A DNA stretch of 44,801 nt from positions 1 through 44,801 of the forward strand of contig CAZACC010000003.1 in the NCBI GenBank assembly GCA_964483545.1, given 5' to 3'. Each line of letters starts with the position of its first letter. The stretch's first letter is position 1. Origin of the DNA: JAAYYM01 sp964483545. GTDB lineage: Bacteria; Bacillota; Clostridia; Lachnospirales; Lachnospiraceae. Shown here in pieces: positions 25,297 through 33,339 of this stretch. Under the pieces are notes generated by a model. That model was not told where the DNA came from and did not search any database. It saw nothing but the letters and a program-made list of their open reading frames with translations. A program made the translations under genes and the position numbers.

Positions 25297-26550
25297 CTAA
25301 CGCTTTGACAGCACATCCTTCTCATACTTCTGTACTTCGGCAAACCAGTCTTCCTTCTCTGGTACACCATTTGTCTTGCAGAAGTAATTCCACACATCAC
25401 CGAACGGATACAGCTTCAATTCCTCTTGCAGCATCATGAGTTCTGTGAACTCTGAATCATTCTGCAGCTTTGTGAGCTTCTCATTTGGCTGCAGCAGTGC
25501 AAACAGCATAGCCTTCTGCATGTTTCTCATACCAACCACCCATGCAGAGATACGATTGATGCTAGCATCGAAGAAATCCAGTCCGAGTAGAACTCTGTCC
25601 ATTGCATCATTTCTGACGATCTCTTTTGCAATCTCTTTTGTCTCGTCATCAAAGATCACTACATGATCACTATCCCAACGCACACCTCTCGTTACATGCA
25701 ATGCTATTTTATCATTGAACAACAGCATTGATGGAATCTTATCTGATACAACCTCAGTCGGATGATAATGACCATTGTCCATCAGACTCAAAATGCCGTT
25801 TCTGGCTGCATAATTTACAGTAAACTCTGATGATCCTACTGTATAAGACTCAACACCGATTCCAAATACCTTGGACTCCAGTGCTACCAGCACCTTGCTC
25901 TTATCATATTGAGTTGCCAGGATCTGATCCAGGGAATCCTTGAATCTGGCACGTGGTGCTGTACGATCTGCTGGTACATCCTTATAGCCATCTGGAATCC
26001 AGTAGTTCAGCTCGCAGGGTGTTCCCAGCTCTGTAGCAAAATACTCAGCAATCTTTAGGCACACAATGCCGTGGCGAATCCAGAAGTCACGTACCTCTTT
26101 GATTGGAGAAGAAAGCGTCAGTCCATTCACAACTTGATCATGAGAAAAGAACGTCGGATTAAAGTCAATACCGATGCCTCTCTGCTTAGCAAAATCTACC
26201 CATTTCTGAAAATGCTTCGGCTCCAGTTTGTCTCTGTCCACAAATTGACCAGGCTCAAAAATCGCATAGCTCGCATGCAGGTTCAATCTGTGTTTTCCTG
26301 GGATCAGGCTGAGTGCTTGATCAATGTCTGCCATCAACTCCTCTGGTGTTGTAGCCTTGCCTGGATAATTACCTGTTGTCTGGATGCCTCCTGATAGCGG
26401 ACCTTCGTGGTCAAATCCGGTTACATCATCCCCCTGCCAGCAATGCATCGAAATCGGGAACTTCTGTAGCTTAGCAATTGCTGCTTCTGTATCTACCCCA
26501 ATTGCTTTGTAAATCTCCTTTGCGGATTCATATCTTTGTTCTGTTGTCAT
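25297..26550 (-). CDS. rhaA: L-rhamnose isomerase
   Basis: This cytoplasmic metal-dependent aldose-ketose isomerase converts L-rhamnose to L-rhamnulose. The 417-residue sequence carries family signatures SMHCWQGDDVTGFDHEGPLSGGIQTTGNYPGKA near the N-terminus, DFNPTFFSH, and the metal-site region MDNGHYHPTE ... RWDSDHVVIFDDE. I start it at the ATG at 26550 (MTTEQRYESAKEIYKAIG...), as in E. coli RhaA; GGAGG lies 8 nt upstream, and the two ATGs further upstream overlap that ribosome site. It follows rhaB by 21 nt in a rhaB-rhaA operon. Its end faces the heparinase-like gene with only 2 bp between the stops. Confidence 0.96.
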   Translation of the reverse strand: MTTEQRYESAKEIYKAIGVDTEAAIAKLQKFPISMHCWQGDDVTGFDHEGPLSGGIQTTGNYPGKATTPEELMADIDQALSLIPGKHRLNLHASYAIFEPGQFVDRDKLEPKHFQKWVDFAKQRGIGIDFNPTFFSHDQVVNGLTLSSPIKEVRDFWIRHGIVCLKIAEYFATELGTPCELNYWIPDGYKDVPADRTAPRARFKDSLDQILATQYDKSKVLVALESKVFGIGVESYTVGSSEFTVNYAARNGILSLMDNGHYHPTEVVSDKIPSMLLFNDKIALHVTRGVRWDSDHVVIFDDETKEIAKEIVRNDAMDRVLLGLDFFDASINRISAWVVGMRNMQKAMLFALLQPNEKLTKLQNDSEFTELMMLQEELKLYPFGDVWNYFCKTNGVPEKEDWFAEVQKYEKDVLSKR

Positions 26551-26571
26551 ATTCATTTCCTCCATTTTATT

Positions 26572-27972
26572 TTATTTGATTTCCTTTATTTCAAATGAAC
26601 AATAAATACATGCTCTGGCACTCTTCACATCTGAAAACTCTTTTCCAGCTAACATCTGTGCCGTGATGTTGCCGATCGCCGTTGCCTCACCTGGTCCTGC
26701 ATAGACCCGCTTTCCAGTCTTTTCCGCCGTCAACTGATTCAAATACTCCGCATTAGAGCCACCGCCAACGATATAAATTGCATCATAGGACTTGCCTGTG
26801 ATTTTCTCAATTTCCTTGACTGTATCTGCATAGCTTTCTGATAATGACTGGTAGATGACCGTTGCAATCTCTCCTACCGTCTTCGGAATCTGCTGTCCAG
26901 TCTTTTCACAATACCTCTTGATTTCCTCTGTCATGTTGTCTGGAGCAAGGAAACATGATGCATTGACATCGACACGACTTGGAAAGTCATGTACCTCTTC
27001 TGCTAGTTCACATAGCTTGGCAAACGAATAATGATCGTCTAGTTCATGACGTACTGACTGGATCATCCATAATCCCATGATATTTTTCAAGAATCGGAAC
27101 CGATATTCATATCCACCCTCGTTTGTAAAGTTCGCCTGCATACATTCAACTGAACAGTTTGCTTGCTTTGCCTCGATTCCCATCAATGACCAGGTTCCAG
27201 AGCTAATATACAGGAAGTCATCTTCCTTAGCTGGAACAGCCAGTACTGCTGATCCAGTATCATGTGTCGCAGGTAACACTACTTCACAGTCAAATCCGAC
27301 CTCTTCTCTGATCTCATCAGAAAATCTGCCAACTGATGTGCCTGGCATTGATAATGGTCTGAACATTTTTTTCTGAAATCCAAGTTTTTGAATCAAGTCA
27401 TAGTCCCATTCCTTCGTATCTGGATTGACCAGTTGAGTCGATGTGGCATTTGTATACTCAGAAACTTTGTTTCCTGTCAGAAGAAAATGAAAATAATCTG
27501 GCAGCATCAGAAAATCTGTGGCTCTCTGCATCAAAATCGGCGTCTGCAGCTTCACCGCCATCAATTGATAGATTGTGTTAAAGATCTGCTTCTGAATCCC
27601 TGTTCTGGCATACAGCTCTTCTAGTGGAATAATCTCATAGACCTTGTCGTCCATGCCTGTCGTCCGTTTATCACGGTAGCCATAAGTCTCGCCCAGTATA
27701 TGATTTTCATGATCCAGCAGCACATAGTCTACCGCCCATGTATCAATACCCATAGTTACAGGTATCTTACCGATCTGCTTGCAACGGCTAATCCCCGTCT
27801 TGATTTCATTGAACAACGCATTTACATCCCAGCACAGATGACCATCCTTTTTCTTCATACCATTTTCAAATCGGTATATCTCTTCTAGCACCATTTTCCC
27901 GTTTTCAATACTGCCTAATATGTGGCGTCCGCTGGATGCTCCTATATCAATTGCCAAATAATAATTCCCCAC
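26572..27972 (-). CDS. rhaB: Rhamnulokinase 1
   Basis: This FGGY-family kinase phosphorylates L-rhamnulose to L-rhamnulose 1-phosphate. N-terminal phosphate-binding motif AIDIGASSGRHILG, substrate segment MGIDTWAVDYVLLD and C-terminal adenosine motif IYIVGGGSNAEYLNQLTA are visible. Its 466 residues are slightly shorter than E. coli RhaB (489). The start is a GTG at 27972 with GGAGG 9 nt upstream. It is first in rhaB-rhaA and divergent from an AraC-family regulator across a 245-bp region rich in inverted repeats. A second, more distant rhamnulokinase lies at 39482-40951. Confidence 0.94.
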   Translation of the reverse strand: MGNYYLAIDIGASSGRHILGSIENGKMVLEEIYRFENGMKKKDGHLCWDVNALFNEIKTGISRCKQIGKIPVTMGIDTWAVDYVLLDHENHILGETYGYRDKRTTGMDDKVYEIIPLEELYARTGIQKQIFNTIYQLMAVKLQTPILMQRATDFLMLPDYFHFLLTGNKVSEYTNATSTQLVNPDTKEWDYDLIQKLGFQKKMFRPLSMPGTSVGRFSDEIREEVGFDCEVVLPATHDTGSAVLAVPAKEDDFLYISSGTWSLMGIEAKQANCSVECMQANFTNEGGYEYRFRFLKNIMGLWMIQSVRHELDDHYSFAKLCELAEEVHDFPSRVDVNASCFLAPDNMTEEIKRYCEKTGQQIPKTVGEIATVIYQSLSESYADTVKEIEKITGKSYDAIYIVGGGSNAEYLNQLTAEKTGKRVYAGPGEATAIGNITAQMLAGKEFSDVKSARACIYCSFEIKEIK

Positions 27973-28023
27973 AAGAATAACCCTCCGTATACTTTCTTTT
28001 ACAAATAAGACTCATCCCTGTAA

Positions 28024-28075
28024 GTGCATTTTCGAGAATTGGCGTGGCCAATTACGACAATCCACCAAAATGCAC
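28024..28075 (-). other. Nested inverted repeats in the rhaB upstream region
   Basis: GTGCATTTT (28024-28032) pairs with AAAATGCAC (28067-28075). Inside, AATTGGC (28037-28043) pairs with GCCAATT (28047-28053) around a 3-nt loop. Transcribed in either direction this would form a stable two-stem structure. It lies about 50-100 nt before the rhaB start and so may be a 5' leader structure or a set of operator half-sites. A further GCATTTT occurs at 28114-28120. Confidence 0.55.
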
Positions 28076-28128
28076 CTATACATGGAATAATCTATAACCA
28101 CCATTAATATAACGCATTTTATACAAGA

Positions 28129-28167
28129 AAATAAGGGCGGTATTTGTATGATTTACCGTCCTTATTT
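28129..28167. other. Terminator-like hairpin upstream of the AraC regulator
   Basis: A 14-bp stem with one G-T position (28129-28142 with 28154-28167) and an 11-nt loop has A-rich and T-rich flanks like a bidirectional terminator. It lies between the divergent rhaB and araC genes where no transcript should end. It could be an attenuator on the araC transcript, an operator or a relic. Confidence 0.45.
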
Positions 28168-28217
28168 GCAACTTTATAAAATATATGATATCCTAAAGAC
28201 AGTGATAGGAGATTTAC

Positions 28218-29189
28218 ATGGACTCTGAATTATTAAATTCCTTGAGAATGATTACACCCGAGGAGCAGAAAATACTGGATGGAAAAACAGATGTAGAAAA
28301 GAGTCTTTATTCTACAACAAAGGAGTTTGTCATTGACAGCGGTAAAATGCTGGAACGTGGTAAGCTGATTGATTTACGTCCAAATACCAGATTTGTACAC
28401 TTTCCAAAGCACCGCCACAACTATGTGGAGATTATCTATATGTGTTCTGGTACGACCACACATATCATCAATGGCCAGACAACCATCACTTTGAAGCAGG
28501 GAGAACTGCTCTTTTTAAATCAAAATGCGTCACAGGAGATCTTGCCTGCTGGTGAAAACGATATTGCAATTAACTTTATTATTTTGCCAGAGTTTTTTGA
28601 TATGTCCTTTTCCATGATGAAGGATGAAAATGTACTGCGTGATTTTCTAGTTGGTTCTCTGCGCAAGGACTTCCGCATGGGAGATTATCTTCACTTTCAG
28701 GTGACTGATATCCTCCCAATCCAGAACCTGATGGAGAATATGATCTGGTCTCTGCTGAACAAACAGCCCAACCGTCGCTATATCAACCAAACTACAATGG
28801 GGTTGCTCTTTCTGCAACTCATCAACTGCACTGACCGTATCAGTCAAAATAATCCAGCACAATATGAACAAAACCTTGTATTTACCTGTCTGAAATATAT
28901 CGAAGAAAACTATAAAACGTCCTCCCTGACCGAACTGGCAAAGATCACATCCCTGCCAGTCTATCAGTTAAGCCGTTTGATTAAACAATATTCACATTTT
29001 ACATTCACAGAACTGCTGCAGCAAAAGCGCCTGAATCAGGCTGCCTTTTTGCTCTCTACCACAAAGCTTCCAGTAGAGCATATCATCGCTGCAGTTGGCT
29101 ACGATAACACAAGCTACTTCCATAAAATCTTCCGCAAGCATTTCCTTACAACGCCTCGTAGCTACAGGTGTGCTGAAACAGATCATTAA
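28218..29189 (+). CDS. AraC-family transcriptional regulator with cupin sensor (RhaR/RhaS-like role)
   Basis: The 323-residue protein has an N-terminal cupin-like ligand domain (FPKHRHNYVEIIYMCSG near residue 64, then LKQGELLFLNQNASQEI). The C-terminal AraC domain reads SLTELAKITSLPVYQLSRLIKQYSHFTFTELL ... IIAAVGYDNTSYFHKIFRKHFLTTPRSYR. AGGAG lies 6 nt before the ATG. Its divergent position next to rhaB-rhaA makes it the likely rhamnose-responsive activator of that operon. It is not orthologous by name to E. coli RhaS/RhaR as far as I can tell, so I give no symbol. Its 3' end faces the EAL-HDOD gene with 34 bp between and no visible terminator. Confidence 0.88.
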   Translation: MDSELLNSLRMITPEEQKILDGKTDVEKSLYSTTKEFVIDSGKMLERGKLIDLRPNTRFVHFPKHRHNYVEIIYMCSGTTTHIINGQTTITLKQGELLFLNQNASQEILPAGENDIAINFIILPEFFDMSFSMMKDENVLRDFLVGSLRKDFRMGDYLHFQVTDILPIQNLMENMIWSLLNKQPNRRYINQTTMGLLFLQLINCTDRISQNNPAQYEQNLVFTCLKYIEENYKTSSLTELAKITSLPVYQLSRLIKQYSHFTFTELLQQKRLNQAAFLLSTTKLPVEHIIAAVGYDNTSYFHKIFRKHFLTTPRSYRCAETDH

Positions 29190-29223
29190 TCTAGCAGCCA
29201 TCTATTCGTATCTTGCGCCCTAC

Positions 29224-30447
29224 TTACAAGAAAAACACATCTTTATACCAGCACAGTGATTCTGTATATGCCTGATAAATATCTTCCATACCAAGATTCA
29301 TGACGATCATCAGACGAGATACCTCCTGCCAGTTGGCATTTTCGTACTGCTGCATAAATTCCAAAACAGGAGCAAGCTCTCCCTTTTGATTGACCAGTGC
29401 GTTTGTAATTTCTTTTGAAACATTGACCCTTTTGAGTGCCTCCTCCATCGGAAGGTTTAGGATCAGATCCAGCACAGAAAACAAGCCCATTAGAAAAAGT
29501 TCCGAAGACTTTATGGTTAATCCGAAATACGGCGCCAGCAATTCTGCATATTTTGCACGTAACAGTGATAATCTGGTCACCTCATTCGGTCTGTCTGAAC
29601 AAAGTTCCTTAGTTACTGCTGTGTTAATCCATCTCTTTAATTCCTTCTGTCCTAACATTGCAGCAGCATGTCTGATGGTTGTGATACCAGAATTCACACT
29701 CATCCTATTGACCATTTTCAACAGGTCCACTACGAGTGCAGTGTCACGACCTATAATATCCGCCGCCTTAGTCAGTTCAAACTCTTCACCATTGACCATT
29801 TTCAACAGTTCTAAATAATTAGCCTTCAAAGGTGCAACCTTAGCCTCTCCCTTTGTAACCGGCAAACGATAGAAACCGCCTTCGAACATCAAAAAACTCT
29901 CATCTGTTTTATACTCGTCAAACTGCTCCTGTGTATCAATATTGCCCACACAAATCTTGATATTCGGATACACCTGTTTGAAATAAACCTTTGCCTTCAT
30001 CACATCTATTTTCTTACAATCCAAAATGATATAATCCATCAGCTTCAAATACTCTTTGCGTGTTTCAAACTCGGAAATCGGTATCTTTCGAGCAGCAAGC
30101 TTGTATCCTGACTGCTTTAATTCGATTAGTCTGCGGATATACATTTCCTCATTCAGTACCGTATTATCAAATAGCAGAACCAGCTGCTTTTTCTGCATTT
30201 TGCACTGCTCATCGATATCTGAAAATACGGCTATATTTCCAACTGGTACAAATACATCAGTGCCAGGCGATAATGTATCCATCCCCATCGCCTGAATGAT
30301 CTCCAGCCCATTCACACGTCCTGCTCCATCATGACGTCCAAAGCCCTGAGATGCTGGGTTCAGAAGATGATTCTGTTTCTGAGAAAACAGAGAATAAGCA
30401 CTGACCCTCATATCTTTATCAAAAAAAGGAATTAGCGTTGCAAGCAT
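29224..30447 (-). CDS. Degenerate EAL plus HDOD signalling protein (YuxH/CdgJ-like)
   Basis: This is a cytoplasmic 407-residue protein. The N-terminal half (to about 200) resembles an EAL domain in layout (VFVPVGNIAVFSD, QLVLLFDNTVLNE, DYIILDCKKIDVMKAKVY) but lacks the E-A-L motif and other metal ligands, so it is unlikely to hydrolyse c-di-GMP. The C-terminal half is an HDOD domain (LLKMVNRMSVNSGITTIRHAAAMLGQKELKRWI). Proteins of this build in other bacteria affect motility and chemotaxis, probably as signalling adaptors. It is odd within a rhamnose locus. It has its own promoter (30486-30514), a GGAGG ribosome site, and a 12-bp tandem repeat just upstream of the promoter. Confidence 0.85.
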   Translation of the reverse strand: MLATLIPFFDKDMRVSAYSLFSQKQNHLLNPASQGFGRHDGAGRVNGLEIIQAMGMDTLSPGTDVFVPVGNIAVFSDIDEQCKMQKKQLVLLFDNTVLNEEMYIRRLIELKQSGYKLAARKIPISEFETRKEYLKLMDYIILDCKKIDVMKAKVYFKQVYPNIKICVGNIDTQEQFDEYKTDESFLMFEGGFYRLPVTKGEAKVAPLKANYLELLKMVNGEEFELTKAADIIGRDTALVVDLLKMVNRMSVNSGITTIRHAAAMLGQKELKRWINTAVTKELCSDRPNEVTRLSLLRAKYAELLAPYFGLTIKSSELFLMGLFSVLDLILNLPMEEALKRVNVSKEITNALVNQKGELAPVLEFMQQYENANWQEVSRLMIVMNLGMEDIYQAYTESLCWYKDVFFL

Positions 30448-30485
30448 ATTTCATGCCTCCTTCCATATGTAAACTAGTTACGTTT

Positions 30486-30514
30486 AGTATAACAAAATGC
30501 AGGATAATTTACAA
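30486..30514 (-). promoter_or_regulatory. Promoter of the EAL-HDOD gene
   Basis: Minus strand: -35 TTGTAA (plus 30509-30514), a 17-nt spacer and -10 TATACT (plus 30486-30491), followed by a ~32-nt leader and a GGAGG site. The match is close to the housekeeping sigma consensus. Confidence 0.6.
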
Positions 30515-30539
30515 GAAAATTGAATATTTGAGCTTTGAG

Positions 30540-30599
30540 ATTTGAATTGAGCTTTAAATTGAGATTTGAATCGAGATTTGAATTGAGTTTTGAAATGAG
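30540..30599. repeat. 12-bp tandem repeat, five near-copies
   Basis: Units of the form ATTTGAATTGAG run from 30540 to 30599: copies 1 and 4 are identical and copies 2, 3 and 5 have one to three changes. Degenerate units continue on either side (30528-30539 and 30600-30611). The array lies about 26 bp upstream of the EAL-HDOD -35 and downstream of the rhaM terminator. Two frames through it are open on the minus strand but have no credible start signals, so I do not call a gene. Confidence 0.8.
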
Positions 30600-30617
30600 T
30601 TTTAAAAGCAAGTGATG

Positions 30618-30654
30618 AAAACAAGAGACCCCCATGTACAATAACACGGAGGTC
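30618..30654 (-). terminator. Terminator after rhaM
   Basis: A 10-bp stem with two G-T positions (30627-30636 with 30645-30654) and an 8-nt loop are followed on the minus strand by TCTTGTTTT. It lies 17 nt past the rhaM stop and ends the rhaT-P-Q-S-M operon. Confidence 0.65.
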
Positions 30655-30670
30655 GTAGTTTTCGATTTCA

Positions 30671-30982
30671 TCAGTCCAGATGAAAGACATTCTTCAGATC
30701 AACAGCTACCGGACTGTTATCCGGATTGGTCTCCATGACAGGCGCCATAAAGTCCCACCATTTACGATTAATGACAGTGTCGGCACTCTTTGCCCACTTT
30801 TCTTCATCTTCTACTTCAATGTATCCAAACAGGATGTTGGTTTCCTGATCCCAGAAGATGGTATAGTTTTTTCCGCCATATTCATGAATCATATCGGCCA
30901 TTTCCGGCCAGAGTTCATTATGGCGTTTCTCATACTCATCATGCATGCCTTCATAGAGCTTCATTTTAAAGCCTTTGATCAC
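30671..30982 (-). CDS. rhaM: L-rhamnose mutarotase
   Basis: This enzyme interconverts alpha and beta anomers of L-rhamnose, supplying the form used by the isomerase. The 103-residue length matches E. coli RhaM (104). DEYEKRHNELWPEM carries Tyr17 and His21, GKNYTIFWD and the WW pair in RKWWDFMAPVM line the active site in the family, and the ending NPDNSPVAVDLKNVFHLD is highly characteristic. It starts with GTG (30982) with GGAGG 8 nt upstream. It is the last gene of the rhamnose transport operon, behind a hairpin that probably reduces read-through from rhaS. Confidence 0.95.
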   Translation of the reverse strand: MIKGFKMKLYEGMHDEYEKRHNELWPEMADMIHEYGGKNYTIFWDQETNILFGYIEVEDEEKWAKSADTVINRKWWDFMAPVMETNPDNSPVAVDLKNVFHLD

Positions 30983-31013
30983 AGTCTTATCCTCCTATAC
31001 TTTCCGTTTATTT

Positions 31014-31048
31014 TTCAAAATTACCCGCTTCATTAAGAAGCGGGTAAT
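31014..31048 (-). terminator. Intrinsic (probably leaky) terminator between rhaS and rhaM
   Basis: A perfect 12-bp stem (31020-31031 with 31037-31048) with a 5-nt loop is followed on the minus strand by TTTTGAAAAAT. As rhaM follows in the same direction with no obvious promoter, partial read-through is likely. Confidence 0.7.
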
Positions 31049-31073
31049 CCTGATATTTGTTTATAAAACCAAT

Positions 31074-32183
31074 TTAGTAAATTGTCTTCCACTCGTCGAT
31101 ATTCTCAGGATTGAATGCAAACGGAGGTCCTAAGATTACTTCTGTACCACCATCTTCAGCAGCTACGATAGAATAAGCTCCAAGGTCTCCTGCTGTAAAC
31201 TGATCACCATTAGCACCTGTAATATCACCTTGTACAAGAGCGATAGATGTGTATGCAGCCAAACGTCCGATATCAATCGGGTTCCACAGGAACATATAAG
31301 GGCAAGATTTGTCAGCTCCGATATAATCAGCCATTTCAGATGGAAGTCCAAGACCTGTCAGTTTACATGCTGAACTCTTGTCCTGAAGTACCTTGCCTGC
31401 TGCCATAATACCTACTGTAGTAGGTGCACAAATACATTTCAGATCTGGGTAGTTCTTTAACAGAGCTTCTGTCTCATCAACTGATTTCTGGAATTCATCA
31501 TCGCCATAAGCAATCTTAACAAGCTCAAGTCCTCTTGAATCCTTCTCTAACTCTGCTTCCATAGCTGCAATCCATGCATTCTGGTTTGTAGCCTGGCTTG
31601 TTGCAGAAAGAATAGCAAACTGTCCGCCATCAGAGCCTACGATATCTGCTACTGCATTTACAAGTGTAACACCGATTTCAGTGATACCTGCCTGATTTAC
31701 GTGTACCATACGGCTATCCTTGTTAACTGCTGAGTCAACTGAACAAACCTTGATACCTGCATTCATAGCTGCTGTCAGAGCTGGCTGTAATGCATCTGCA
31801 TCATTTCCAGCGATTGCAATAGAATCTACCTTCTGAGCAACAAGTTCATTGATCATTGTGATCTGTGCCTCTGCTGTTGCTGATTCAGGAGCTTTTACGA
31901 TACATGTAGCGCCTGCTGCTTCGATCACTTCCTGGAAGCCTACTGATTCCTTCTCGTTGTAAGGATTTCCTGCACTCTTTACGAGAATTGCCATTGTCTT
32001 ACCTGCTACGCCACCCTCTGCTGCTGCTTCTTCTGCTGCTGGTGCCGCTTCATCTGCTGGTGCTGCTTCTGCTGCTGCATCTGCTGCTGGTGCTGCTGTA
32101 TCGGCCGCCTTGCTGCCACAGCCTGCAAGTAATGCTGCTACCATAGCTACACTGAGTACTGTACTAAGTAACTTTTTCTTCAT
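31074..32183 (-). CDS. rhaS: Rhamnose ABC transporter substrate-binding lipoprotein
   Basis: This is the extracellular binding lipoprotein of a CUT2 importer. The signal ends in LLAGC (Cys22), followed by an Ala/Glu/Pro linker to about residue 58. A ribose-binding-protein-like domain starts at KTMAILVKSAGNPYNEKESVGFQEVI, with VDSIAIAGNDADALQPAL and KVCSVDSAVNKDSRMVHVNQA as family segments. The operon with rhaM and the neighbouring rhaBA makes L-rhamnose the likely ligand, as in the rhizobial RhaSTPQ system. This RhaS is the binding protein, not the E. coli AraC-type regulator of the same symbol. GGAGG precedes the ATG. A 128-nt gap with hairpins separates it from the permease gene. Confidence 0.88.
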   Translation of the reverse strand: MKKKLLSTVLSVAMVAALLAGCGSKAADTAAPAADAAAEAAPADEAAPAAEEAAAEGGVAGKTMAILVKSAGNPYNEKESVGFQEVIEAAGATCIVKAPESATAEAQITMINELVAQKVDSIAIAGNDADALQPALTAAMNAGIKVCSVDSAVNKDSRMVHVNQAGITEIGVTLVNAVADIVGSDGGQFAILSATSQATNQNAWIAAMEAELEKDSRGLELVKIAYGDDEFQKSVDETEALLKNYPDLKCICAPTTVGIMAAGKVLQDKSSACKLTGLGLPSEMADYIGADKSCPYMFLWNPIDIGRLAAYTSIALVQGDITGANGDQFTAGDLGAYSIVAAEDGGTEVILGPPFAFNPENIDEWKTIY

Positions 32184-32220
32184 TTTTGGTTTTCCTCCCT
32201 AAATAATGAATGTTTGTTTT

Positions 32221-32291
32221 AGTAATCTTCCTTCCTGTTTCTAAGAATGGATTACTGGTTCCTTTTATATAAGCGGTATCTACCGTTTATA
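32221..32291 (-). other. Two hairpins between rhaQ and rhaS
   Basis: AGTAATC (32221-32227) pairs with GATTACT (32250-32256), and TATAAGCGG (32268-32276) pairs with CCGTTTATA (32283-32291; one G-T pair). Neither has a T-tract. They sit in the rhaS leader, where they could stabilise the rhaS mRNA after processing or act as weak attenuators. Confidence 0.45.
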
Positions 32292-32311
32292 TCATAGTTA
32301 GTCTTACATGT

Positions 32312-33337
32312 CTATTCTGCTTTTTTCATTTTTTGAAATAATTTCCTAAATTTCTCTCCAAGATTCAGACTTGGTGCCATTACCGCAAAGATCAGCAGAA
32401 CACCGATAATGATCAACATTGCCTGTGAAGGTACATTTACCAGTCCAAGACCATATCTCAAGAAGCCAATGATAAAGATGGAGATGATGGCTCCTATGAA
32501 TCTACCCTTACCGCCAGAGGTTGAAAACCCTCCTAGCACTACCATAGAGATTGCATCCAATTCATATCCTTCTGCTACGTTAGGTCTGGTACTTCCCATA
32601 CGTGCTGTCAGGAATAATGCTGTAACTGCTGAAAACAGACCTGTCAAGGTGAACACAATACATCTGATTTTCTGTACATTGATGCCTGCGTACCTACTAG
32701 CAACACTATTACTACCAATTGCGTATAATCTTCTTCCAAATGTCGTCTTATGAAGTACCACGCCGAACCCGATTGCACAAATCACAAATATAATCAGCAT
32801 ATAAGGTACTGGTCCAATCGTTCCCCAGTAAAGATTACTAAACCATGTCACACTAGTCAGACCTGTTGCTGCCTTATCCTCTAGTATCATTGTCGCAATC
32901 CCTCGATACAGAATCTGCGTTCCCAATGTAACGATCATGGGTGCCAGCTCTGGGAACTTTGACAGAATCAAACCATTGATCAGCCCGCAGATTGTGCCTG
33001 TCAGCAAGCAAATGATAACACATACACCCATCGGCAGACCAAAGTTTGCGTATGCAACGCCCATTGTAACCGACGACAGTGCCACAGTCGCACCAACTGA
33101 AATATCAATATCTCCAAGTACCAATATGTATGCCATCGGTAATGCTACAAACGCTTTTTCTAGGAATGAAGATGTTGCTGTAAACAATCCAGATACGCTC
33201 ATATAATACGGAGAAATAAATGCGTTCATGATATTAATAACGATAAAGATCAGTAGCAGGAATACTTCCCATTGAAGGAAACTCTTTTTCAGTGAAAATT
33301 GCTTTTCTGCAGAAATAATTCTCTTTTTCACATCCAT
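32312..33337 (-). CDS. rhaQ: Rhamnose CUT2 ABC transporter permease (RhaQ-like)
   Basis: This 341-residue inner-membrane permease of the BPD_transp_2 family has about nine or ten TM helices. Key family segments are LVLGDIDISVGATVALSSV (around residue 78-95), MIVTLGTQILYRG and VVLGGFSTSGGKG. It forms a heterodimer with the second permease RhaP; CUT2 rhamnose systems have two different permeases, unlike ribose systems. It starts 2 nt after rhaP with GAGGAGGG upstream. P and Q are assigned by gene order only. Confidence 0.85.
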   Translation of the reverse strand: MDVKKRIISAEKQFSLKKSFLQWEVFLLLIFIVINIMNAFISPYYMSVSGLFTATSSFLEKAFVALPMAYILVLGDIDISVGATVALSSVTMGVAYANFGLPMGVCVIICLLTGTICGLINGLILSKFPELAPMIVTLGTQILYRGIATMILEDKAATGLTSVTWFSNLYWGTIGPVPYMLIIFVICAIGFGVVLHKTTFGRRLYAIGSNSVASRYAGINVQKIRCIVFTLTGLFSAVTALFLTARMGSTRPNVAEGYELDAISMVVLGGFSTSGGKGRFIGAIISIFIIGFLRYGLGLVNVPSQAMLIIIGVLLIFAVMAPSLNLGEKFRKLFQKMKKAE

Positions 33338-33339
33338 GA

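Noticed and set aside
30474..30690. Two overlapping minus-strand frames giving FKSQ- or LNSN-type peptide repeats
   Set aside because: The periodicity comes from the 12-bp DNA repeat; neither frame has a ribosome site and both overlap rhaM's end and its terminator.
31074..32183. Treating the gene named rhaS as the AraC-type regulator of E. coli
   Set aside because: The sequence is clearly a lipobox-bearing CUT2 binding protein; the name follows the rhizobial transporter nomenclature.
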